Positions 25,701 to 37,700 of a stretch of 64,000 bases of DNA are shown piece after piece. This stretch comes from Candidula unifasciata (taxonomy: Eukaryota > Mollusca > Gastropoda > Stylommatophora > Geomitridae). The stretch covers positions 777,926 through 841,925 of the forward strand of contig CAJHNH020006257.1 of NCBI GenBank assembly GCA_905116865.2, read 5' to 3'. Made by a program: the position numbers and the translations under genes. A model generated the notes under the pieces. It did not search any database. It saw only the letters and a program-made list of their open reading frames with translations, and had not been told where the DNA came from. How positions within the stretch are numbered: the stretch's first letter is position 1; every line of letters starts with the position of its first letter.

Positions 25701-28700
25701 CAATATTTCAGCTAGCAGACAAAACGTCCCCCCACCCCCACAATGTATGTCAGGTACAGAGGATTTGCACTATGGCTGGAAAGAGGTGATGAATGAAAGC
25801 AAGGCTGTTTTTTTGATGAAGTGATGATAAATGATTCTCAAATATATGGGTCATTTTTTATTTGTAATTATTTTTAAAATATTCAACTGCCGGAAAATTA
25901 CATTCAAGACCTTTCAGAGTCTAGCTGCCGTTTAAGGGTTTTTCAAAGTTTCAAGAGCCACTAGGAGTCATGTGTACAATCTGTGAGACAACCCTATTAG
26001 GAGCCACAAATCTACAAAAAGCAGGAGACTATAAAGACAGCCAGTACCTGTTTCCATGCTGAGCTCTCCCAACTTGATGTGGCAGTCCGCAGCCTTGAGC
26101 TGATCCTCCACCGACTCAGACCTGTTGATCACACACACAGACAGACATCAGTCAATCAAAACCACAAATGTGACATCACATGGCATCAGCATCTCATCAT
26201 GTCACTACAATGGCCATGCCCCACATCTACTACCTAGAAAACAAGGGGCAGTAACAACACTGTAAAGACCTGTATAAACCCTGAATTAAAATACTGAACA
26301 AGTAATGGTCACTGCATTACAAAGAATTATGGGTCACCTAGGAAAACAAGGTTAGCTATAGTCTGGAAACCACAACAGCTGTCTGCACATGTGTGTTAGC
26401 ATATGTGTGTCTGCACATGTGTGTCAGCATGTGTGTAAGTACTAAAAGACAGCACAAACTAGCTGATACTGAGACAAGAGAAAGAAACTTACTTGAGAAA
26501 GATGACCTTGGCCAGCTCCAGGTACTCCCAGGCTAGCTGGAAGTTGGGGACATCCTGTAGCAGGTGGTAGAAGCAGACTACTGTTATAAAGGGCCTCAAA
26601 TATCTTCATATGAAATCTACACACATCAAGCTCTTCTTTCAGTCAAGCAGCTACTACCAGCAACATCTGCTCTCTTTCTTACAAGCATTGGGAAAGGGGG
26701 GGGGGGGGGGGGGAGGGGGAGAAGAGAAGAGAGAAGAGAGAGAAAGAATAACAAAAACAGATCTGTTCTTTTGTAATAAGTCACCCCCAGATGATATCAC
26801 AAGGACAGACCAATATTTTATAGGGTGGTAAGACCAGATTTCCCGGCTTCCAAAAAACATCTAGAACTGGACCTAACCCCAACCCACCTGTGTCCCACGA
26901 GAGAGTGCAGCCTAGGTCCCACGACCGTATGCAGCCTATCTATCTACCACCCCCTGAAACAGACTGTCTGCGGTGAATAAAAATGAAAGCACCCACACCT
27001 CTGACCCGAGCCATGACAAGAGCACCCATATTTTTTAGATCAATCAGCACTAGGTGGGTAATGTGGTCAGCATTACGCCAGCCTTCTTTACTTACCTAGG
27101 ACATACAAAGTGGTACCCATTTTAGGCTGGGTCAGTCTGCGACGCCCTGTACCATGATAAAAATCCACGCAGCTAGCAGTGGGTTTCGATCGCGGTATGT
27201 TGGAATTACGAGTCAGACTCGCAATGTCTAAGCCACAAATGCTAAGCTAAATTTAATAACTGGTGTTTTTTCCATAGTTCATCAATTTCTAAACAGATTC
27301 CATCAACACCCTAAAAGGCGTTTTATAGTTCAACAATACAATACAAAGTAATGAAATTCAGCACAATACACACAAACAAGCCTAGATAAGAAGACAAGAT
27401 GTCAGCTAGTGAACAAAGATTACAGATCAGCAGGTGTGGACCAAATTATTCTTGCTAATGACATCATGACATTGTGACAATCTTTGAATGCTTACATCTG
27501 CTTTTTCCTCTCTATTTTCTTCATTGTCAGTTTCAGCATTGACATCTTCACCATCATCATCGTCAGCTCCATTCACAGCTAGACAAAGAAATATCCCAAC
27601 ATTAAAAAAGAAAAATTAGAATGCATGCTGTGTATGGTCTTCACAGATAAACTCAGATACAGTTATATCCTTACATAAAACCTTTTAAAAAAAACCCAGA
27701 TAATATGCTATGTATGGTCTTCACAGATAAACTGAGATACAGTTATATCCTTACATAAAACCTTTTAAAAAAACCCAGATAATATGCTATGTATGGTCTT
27801 CACAGATAAACTGAGATAGTTATATCCTTACATAAAACCTTTTAAAAAACCCAGATAATATGCTATGTATGGTCTTCACAGATAAACTGAGATAGTTATA
27901 TCCTTACATAAAACCTTTTAAAAAACCCAGATAATATGCTATGTATGGTCTTCACAGATAAACTGAGATAGTTATATCCTTACATAAAACCTTGAAAAAA
28001 AAAACCCAGATAATATGCTATGTATGGTCTTCACAGATAAACTCAGATACAGTTATATCCTTACATAAAACCTTTTAAAAAACCCCAGATCATATGCTAT
28101 GTATGGTCTTCACAGATAAACTCAGATACAGTTATATCCTTACATAAAACCTTTTAAAAAAAAACCCCAGATCATATGCTATGTATGGTCTTCACGTCAA
28201 GAATCTATACCTCAACAAGCTCTCTAGCAAATGAGACAGGTAAGTGTATATGCCCATCCCTCCGGTAACACTTGTGGAGAACTAGCCAGGTCTAAGCTCC
28301 AATATATACTCTCTCAACATCCTCGGATGGTCTCATCAGTAAGTGTGTCTTCAGTTAGGTAGTCTCGGAGACACCTTCCTCCCCCATTGTGAGCAGATAA
28401 GTTGATACGGGAGGTCTCAGAGATACCTCTGTCCCCCACTGTGAGCAAAGTTGAGATGGGAGGTCTAGAGATACCTCCATCCCCCACTGTGAGCAGATAA
28501 GTTGAGATGGGAGGTCTCAGAGATACCTCCGTCCCCCATTGTGAGCAGATAAGCTGAGATGGGAGGTCTCAGAGATACCTCCGTCCCCCATTGTGAGCAG
28601 ATAAGCTGAGATGGGAGGTCTAGAGATACCTCCATCCCCCAATGTGAGCAGATAAGTTGAGATGGGAGGTCTCAGAGATACCTCCATCCCCCACTGTGAG

Positions 28701-31700
28701 CAGATAAGTTAAGATAGGAGGTCTCAGAGATACCTCCGTCCCCCATTGTGAGCAGATAAGCTGAGATGGGAGGTCTAGAGATACCTCCATCCCAAACTGT
28801 GAGCAGATAAGTTGAGATGGGAGGTCTCAGAGATACCTCCGTCCCCCATTGTGAGCAGATAAGCTGAGATGGGAGGTCTAGAGATACCTCCATCCCAAAC
28901 TGTGAGCAGATAAGTTGAGATGGGAGGTCTCAGAGATACCTCTGTCCCCCATTGTGAGCAGATAAGCTGACAGGGGACGTCTCAGAGATACCTTCGATCT
29001 GATCAGCTACATAGATATGAGGTCACAGATACCTTTATGTGCACTGAGTTGTCCCCCCCCCCCCCCCTCTCTCCATCTGTTTAGATGATCTCTCTCCCAG
29101 CTAGCAAATCCCCACCCCACCCCCCTCAGTTATGCATGTTGTCCTTTTCAGCCAGTGCCACACCCAGCTATGGACAGTGTCAACCCTTTCCCATAGATCC
29201 TAGCTGAAGGAACAAGTTCAATCAGCATTCTGCTACAGAATAACATGCCAAGTTCAACAATTACAACACAATCACTTTACCATCATCATCATCCTCATCT
29301 GCCATCTCCACATCTGCATCAGCCTTGTCTGTATCATCATCAACAGCCAAGGCCGCCCCGCTGTGAGCCTCTTCATCTGCTAGTTTCTGGCACGCCTCTT
29401 TTACAGCCTCCGTGACAATCTTCTCGGCACAGGTTTCCTGCTCCAGGTCACCAACAGGGCGGTCACCAGGACCAGCTTGCTTGCTGGCATCACTCTCTGT
29501 GGGGCTGATGCTGTCTCCTAGCACTGGCTTGTTCTCCTGGCTGACCTTCTCTCCTGCGCTATCACCTGTAACAGTAGACTGCTCACTAATGGTCGTCGGA
29601 CGAGTGTCCATCTGTTCTTCCTCCTGACCTGCAGCAGTCAGTGCTGGTGTCACCTGACTATCAGCTGTTGTAGCAGTATTCTGGTGTCCACTTTTGTCCA
29701 GCTCTTCTGGTTGTTTGCAATCAGGCTGTTGATCTATGCTCTCTGCAGTAGTGGAACCCAGTTGCTCTGTTACATCAGCTTGACTCTCTAATTTCCTATC
29801 TACTGCTGAAGCACTACCTTCTTTTGCCACTGTCTCCTCACTGGAGGCTGTAACTAAGTGCTCCACAGTGGTCTCATCCATCGGTGCCCCATCGTTACCT
29901 GCCTGAGCTGTCTGTGTCAGCTGTTTCTTTGTTGGGACAATCTGTGCCTGGTCAGGACCCATGCCAGCTATCTCTGTAGACGTCTCACAGTTTGTGACAC
30001 TAGATGCCCCAGATTTGTTTTTGACAGATTTGTGCAATTCTTCCTCCCTCTCTCCCTCAGCCATGGCCTCATAAACATCCTCTCGTAGCTTGTGCCGCTC
30101 TTCACCTGTGAATGCAAGTTCACAAGCCCCTATAGTTCACACATTTAAACAACAAAAACTACCAGAAATCAGTGAAACCTTTGATGAGTGGCTCTCTTAG
30201 TCTACTCAAATACATGGTTGGCACCATTTAACTGAAAGTATGGAAATAAGTGATGTAGGTACCCAGGCACTAGTCAAATATTGTTGGCTGAAACAATACA
30301 GCATAGAATGTATTCACTAATTACAGCTAGAATACAGATCCTACATAATGCTTGCTAGTGTGTCCAAATAATGAGCTAGTCAGATAGCAGCCTCTCTAAT
30401 GGAGTTGATGGTGCCACTGACCTTCTACCAGCAATCAGATAACTCTTTACCCAGCAAATATCTGCTCCTAGGCAGGGGTCTCGCAGCAACTACTACCAAC
30501 TAGATTAAACCAACATTTTTTTTAAACAACGGAACAACATCATGGCACACAGGTAGTAACCCATAAGTCCTCTGTTCTTCTTCTAACTCAAGTCCGAAGA
30601 AGCATAGCACAGTGCACAGGCTCCTGAGGATCCTGAAATACTTTGGGTAGATTTTTAACTCTAAATGTTGCCCGGGCAACGCCGTTATTTTGAGACCAGG
30701 AGGAATTACTAGAAGTCAAAGCCCAGCTGAAAAAAATCTCAGCCCTTTCCGGGGATTGAACCGGGAACCTCTAGCACTCGAGGCAGACACCATGCCTCGA
30801 GACCATGCAGCCCCCTCAACTAGACGAAGGCGAGTAGTTCAAGTGATAAGCGAAATGTTAGAAAGCCTTACAAGTGCCTAGGACTAACTAAGAAGCAGAA
30901 AGTTAGGCTGCACTACTTTTAACCAGAAGATTAAAAAAAATAAAAACTGATGGAAAAAAATGATCATAAAAATAAATAAGCAATCAACAGATACACAGCC
31001 AGGGGGAAAGCTCAGCAACTGCAGGCATACATTCCTGCATTACAGCCGTAGGACACCTCAGCTGATCAAGTTATTGGGCAGCCCTCACTCATTGTTCACA
31101 AGAGAAGAAAGCCATGTAGTTTTAAGTGACAGTTGTATTGCAGACACTAGGACAGTCACACATATTTCTGTGGTCCTGAAGGCAAGACAGGAGTCATGCA
31201 GAATGTGTACACTACTGCCTACTGAAGGAGCTAAATCTAGCAAACTATGCTGGACAAAGGGCCACTTTTATCTGTTCACTTCCGCTGAACAACACCAGAT
31301 CAAAGCTTGCCACTTTATGTTCTGCACATTTAGGGTCTTTTGATAGGAAGCAGCTCACAAATTTGGCCCTAGTGACACACAAAACAAGCAGCGGAATTAC
31401 TCATAACATGATACTTCCTGGCAATATTCCATATCCAGATCTCCACATCTCCCAAAAAGATTCAAGGGAGATAATGTGGCAGTGTCAGGACTCAGTACAG
31501 AGAGCCCCACTGATAACAGTATAAACAGGTATGGATATTCTCTACACCACATCAGATTTTACACAAGTAGATCCAGCTGACAAACTGCTGATGAGTTGAA
31601 ACTTAAGAGACAAATAAATACAGAAATGAATACAATGTAGAAAAGCATTCAACAATAAAGAAACTAAGGAACAATGCACAGCCCCCCCCCCCCCCCCCCC

Positions 31701-34700
31701 AAATAGCAGACAAGAGCTCATGTAGCTGGTGACAGAAGAGAGATGATAGGCAGCAGGTTCAAACAGATGTAACCATTCCTGCTTGTAGTGGTTGGCCCTT
31801 GTAACAAGGCAAGGACAATATATGACGGCTGATTAACTCACTATAACAACAAGAAAACACAGGAGGAACAAATGTTTCAACCAAATCAAAACCAGAACAC
31901 ACAAAACATAATTTAATTCTGTTTTTTGTTTAAATTAAGCAGACAATTGTAGATAAAAGGCTATTCAGAGAGAGAGAGAGAGAAGAGAGAGTTCTGGGGG
32001 GGGGGGGGGGGGGGGGTGACGATATCCAAGAGACCTTTGAGACAAAAGACAGAAAATAAAATGTCTAGAAGACAAGTTCGTGCAGGCTGCCAATACAAGC
32101 CAGGAGTGTGTCAGCTGGAACTTGTCTTCCCCATGACTAAACCTTAATGTATTATTATAACTACAGTCTGAACAACATGTCTTCCCCATGACTACACCTT
32201 AATGTTTTGTTACATCTATAGCTGAAAAACCTGTCTTTCCCATGACTACACCTTAATGTTTTGTTACATCTATAGCTGAAAAACCTGTCTTTTCCCATGA
32301 CTACACCTTAATGTTTTGTTACATCTATAGCTGAAAAACCTGTCTTCCCCATGACTACATCTCAATGTGTTGTTATAACTACAGGTTAAACAACCTGTCT
32401 TTTCCCATGACTACATCTCAATGTGTTGTTATAACTACAGGTTAAACAACCCGTCTTTTCCATGACTACACCTCAATGTGTTGTTATAACTACAGCCTGA
32501 ACAACCTGTCTTTTCCCATGACTACATCTCAATGTGTTGTTATAACTACAACCTGAACAACCTGTCTTTTCCCATGACTACATCTCAATGTGTTGTTATA
32601 ACTACAGCCTGAACAACCTGTCTTTTCCCATGACTACATCTCAATGTGTTGTTATAACTACAGCCTGAACAACCTGTCTTTTCCCATGACTACATCTCAA
32701 TGTGTTGTTATAACTACAGCCTGAACAACCTGTCTTTTCCCATGACTACATCTCAATGTGTTGTTATAACTACAGGTTAAACAACCTGTCTGTTACCATG
32801 ACTACATCTCAATGTGTTGTTATAACTACAGTTTGAACAACCCGTCTTTTCCATGACTACACCTCAATGTGTTGTTATAATTACAGCCTGAACAAAATCT
32901 GACCCTCAAACTGTCAGTACAGTTTATGATCTTGAAGAATTAATGGTAGTGAGGATAAAAATGAAAACTGGCTATCTTGCAGCTGAAACTTGGCATAAAC
33001 CTTGAAGAAACAAGCATGAAGCTATAAACTGGTTACTGCACAAGTGTACATCTTGGCAATCTAGCGTGCAGTGAGTGTGAACCAAGCAGGGGCTGGTGAG
33101 CAGGACAATCAAAATAGCATTACCAGAATAGACAGACCCTTGGCAGTAGGACTGGTACACACACACATGAGCTTGTCTGGCAACTGGCGGAGCATGAGAC
33201 AGCAGCCTTTCATGCTGACATGGTTGGCAACTTTAATGCACACTGAAAAAATGTGGAACATCATAAATCTAAAATAAGACCTGCATGTTTAGAGGTCTTC
33301 ACTCATGTTCAACAGCCTTTCACCTATGTGACTAAACACAGCCTGACACATAATAAACAAACACAAATGTCTTTTGACCTATGCCTGACCATAGTCTATA
33401 AAACATCACTCAGTGCTGGATTCCCAGAGACAGACAAACAACAAAGGCAGACATTCTTCAGACACCATGTTACAACTGTGGAGACAGATGACCAGCACAA
33501 CTATCTCATGTCTAGCCACAGAAGGAAGCCATCTTACCATCATCTTCTGGAGGTTTCTCAAACTGCTCACTGCTCTCCACATCTTTCTCTTCTTCAACAT
33601 CGACTGAAGAGGCCAAATAGAAAACAACAGTTACAATGTCATCATGCTGTACACCTGTCACAAATATGCAGATTCTGCCCGACCGTGACCTACTCATATG
33701 AAAATATGTATTATATCAACAATAGTGAGTATCTTATTTCTGGCCACACCCCTCCCCCCCCCCCCCTATCCAGGATGAAAGATGTACATCTGGGAGACTA
33801 CAAACACAACAACCCAGGTTTATACAGTTGCCTCCACTGTCAAGGACGGAGCCTCCTGTCAGTGGTCCCTGCTCAACCATTACATCAGCAGGCTTCACAC
33901 AGAAGAGCTGCATTAAAGTTCCAATTGGCTTCAGATAAGGTGAAGGCACAGCAATCAGACAGGTCAACCATTGTAAAATGTAGGTGACATGATGATATAT
34001 GATGGAAGATGTCATGCTGAGACCAGAACTGACACAAAATCAGTCAAAGTCCTTTTCTACACCTTCAGGCCTATTAGGGATAGCTAGACCTATAGTTTTA
34101 GAGAGCAGTCAGGCACTGGGCGGGTGGGTGATGTGATCAGCATTACGCCAGAGTGACACAAATATAACAAATATATAGAAGCATACAGAAGAAACAAACA
34201 CAGATACAGAGACTGCCCTCACAAAAACAATTGGGAAAAGACAAACTGTACGTGTGTTCAAACTGAATTTGGGTCAGTCTGACCATTTTTGCAAAAGTTC
34301 GTTTTTACAAGCCTTAGTATGACTTCTATGTGACTCACTATTTGTTTTTATCTAAAATATGTTATTTTAATGCAGTATTAACCCTTTCGCTTGTATGGAC
34401 ATCTTTTCCCATTTTCCCCGCATATTTTCTTGACCCCCAGGCTATGGACATAAAAACCTGTTTTTTTGGACTTTACAGATTTCTGTGATCTCTTGTCTCA
34501 GGGGCCAAAGGGCAATATACATTAGCTATATTTAGATTTAACTGACCCATTTACATATGATTAAAAGCACTGGCACATACATTTAGGTGTGTTTACTGCA
34601 TTCCGCAGTAACCCGTAGTTTTGTTTACAATGACAGCGTGGTCGGTGATCTGTGTATTTTATGCCCTGATATATATTCGTGGTTTTGGATTATTCTACAC

Positions 34701-37700
34701 ATTAGTACAAAATGGCAAGAAAAACTTGTTAAAGTTGATGAAGAACTAATGGAGTTTCTTGTCAAGGAGTGATAGCGAAGATGACTTTGAAATGTGTACT
34801 AACAGTGAACAATAAGATTCGACTAGGCATTAGTGACTACAGCACAAACCGGCGTGTCCAAGTAAAAGCTGTTTGCCTGTCCAACGTCCTCATCATCGGA
34901 ATCAGAGGAAAGTGACAATGAAGTGCCATAAAAACGGCATGATGAGTTGATACCAGTAGTGCATAATTTTGATGACTCCAGCTCTGGCTGTATTTCTGCT
35001 ACTGTAGATTAAAACAGTTCAGTGCTTTATTTTCTTCTACTTTTTTTTTTTTTTTCACAGAATCACTGATGACTTTCATTGCAGAGGAAACTAACAGGTT
35101 CTGCAAGGAAGTAATTGAGAAGGCACCTGCCACTACAAGTTTGTGTCTTTCCCAATGGAGATATATATACATGGACGAACTATTTTTTTTTTGGTAGTCT
35201 GCTAATGCCAAGAACAAAAAAAAACTCAAAATAAATGAGTACTGGAGCAAAGACTGTATACAAATAGTATACAATTTAGGTTTAAAAGGTTAGGAATGCC
35301 TTAAGCTGGCAACAACAGACATAAACAGCTAGGTGCAAATACCCCTGTACAATGATATCATAATGTGTCTTTCCATAATATGCCACACCAAGTGTGGAGA
35401 TACTCACCACCTTCTAGAGCTACACCCAACACTTGAGTCTCCATGCGGCCCAGCTCCAGGAGGGCAGAACCACAGCTGAAGTAAGCATCTGCACAATCCC
35501 TGGACAGTTCCCCACAAGACTTGACCCTAGTGGAGGTCAAAGGCATGGACAATAATTACACATGATCACCATACAACAGGCACATTCAAACATCTGCAAG
35601 TCAGCCACCAGGTCTCAGTCTAGAGTACAGCCAATATCTCCAGCCACAAAAACCAAGTCTCAGCCTAGAGTACAGCCAACATCTCCAGCCACAAAAACCA
35701 AGTCTCAGTCTAGAGTACAGCCAACATCTCCAGCCACAAAAACCAAGTCTCAGTCAAGAGTACAGCCAACATCTCCAGCCACAAAAATCAAATCTTAGTC
35801 AAGAGTACAGCCAACATCTCCAGCCACAAAAACTACCGTAATGTGGCAGCAATGCTGTGGGCTGACTTGCTGCATCAAACTGACTGTATATTGGTTAACT
35901 CTCACACTGACTGTATATGGATTAACTCACACTGACTGTATTTGGGTTAACACACTGACTGTATTTGGGTTAACACACTGACTGTATTTGGGTTAACTCA
36001 CACTGACTGTATATTGGTTAACTCTCACACTAACTGTATATTGGTTAACTCACACTGACTGTATATGGGTTAACTCTCACACTGACTGTATATTGGTTAA
36101 CTTTCACGCTGACTGTATACTGGTTAACTTTCACGCTGACTATATGGGTTAACTCACACTGACTATATGGGTTAACTCTCACTGACTGTATATGGGTTAA
36201 CTCTCACACTGACTGTATGTGGGTTAACTCACACTGACTGTATGTGGGTTAACACGCACACTGACTGTATATGGGTTAACTCCCACTCTAGTAATGGCTC
36301 CCACAGGACAGATTACTGCCGACAAAGCTATCAGTTGTTACAACCAATAGGTCTACCCTACATGTCACATAACGCCATCACAAGTGTTCACACATGGCTC
36401 AGTCTCAAACAGAATAGCTAGCCCCCTGCTACAAGCATCATACAGAGCACAAACTCTGCTCTGTAGCTCCTGCAATGACCCCCATGGACCTTTAGAGCGA
36501 GAGGCAAGTGGCTTGACCACTGCAGCATGGAGACCCCCACCCCGTCCTAGTGACTATCAATGTTTCTTCCCAACATGTCGCATTAATAAATTCTAGTCAC
36601 ATCACCACTTGTATCTACTGTCCTAGTGACTATCAATGTTTCTACAAAACATGTCACATTAATAAATTTTAGTCTTACCACTTGTATCTACTGTCCTACA
36701 TGTCACATTACTACTTGTATCCACTGTCTTAGTTACTGATGTTTTTACCCTACAGCATTAACTGTCAGCCCCAGATAGCTGTCATGAAACTGTCCAACAA
36801 ACAACATAAATATATGAGGTTATTCTTTATGTCATGAGACACTGACAAACAAAAATATCTCAAGTTACACTCCATTACTCTCCATGTAAAGACACTTCAC
36901 CAAACAAACAAACAAAAATATCTCAAGTTGTTCTCCATGTCATGAGACACTTTAACAAACAAAGCTTACAGCAGCTGGACAGCCTCCTGGTACAAGTCGA
37001 CAGCCTGCGGGATCTCGCCACATACCATGCTCCTCTTGCCCTGAGACAGCAAGTCCGATGCTGACTTCATGACTTCAGGTCTGGGGAAAGATTAAACAAG
37101 ACTAAGGCAGGTCCAAAACTGCACAAAATGTCTACTAACATATGGTGCCCTAACCATGGACAAACATGTCCACCCACGTCCTCTCCACAGTAGCCTTATC
37201 TCAGATCATCTGCAAGCCTAACAGCTTGCTTATTTCTTACACCTGCTTACTTGGCATGAACACGAATAATCTCTATGAGCTGTGACTTGATGTCTTAACT
37301 TATAGAGACTAGAATGTACCAGGGTGTAATGTCTAGACACACTCTCCCCAGTCATTTCTCCAGCTGTGTGGATTTAGCAGTTTGTTGGCAGGTCCGACTG
37401 TGTCTAGAATTTCATGATAGCGTTTTTTCTACTAAACAAATATCATGTTATATGATGGTCAGAAAACATATTTTAGTCGGATATTAGGGCTGTACCGAAT
37501 AGTGATTTTCACTATTCGGCCGAATACGAATAGTGAGACCAACTATTTGGCCGAATACGAATAGTGTATCATCATCATCAGGTGACTTGCCGACTGGCGT
37601 GTGTGATCATGCCTCTCCACAATCTGCTATCTCTTGCAGCATGTATCAGTTCGAGTGCTGACACACCCCCATGCCTTGCAACAAGACTGTCAAGAATCTT

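Noticed and set aside
29261..30064. Separate acidic-protein gene on the minus strand
   Set aside because: Its Met is internal to NASP exon 5; the preceding LREDVYEA helix and splice phases tie it to NASP.
30745..30816. Functional tRNA gene
   Set aside because: A and B boxes are present, but acceptor and D stems do not pair well and it sits inside a SINE-like unit.
33253..33987. 244-codon plus-strand frame
   Set aside because: Antisense to NASP exon 4 and intron; composition is not protein-like and no family is recognised.
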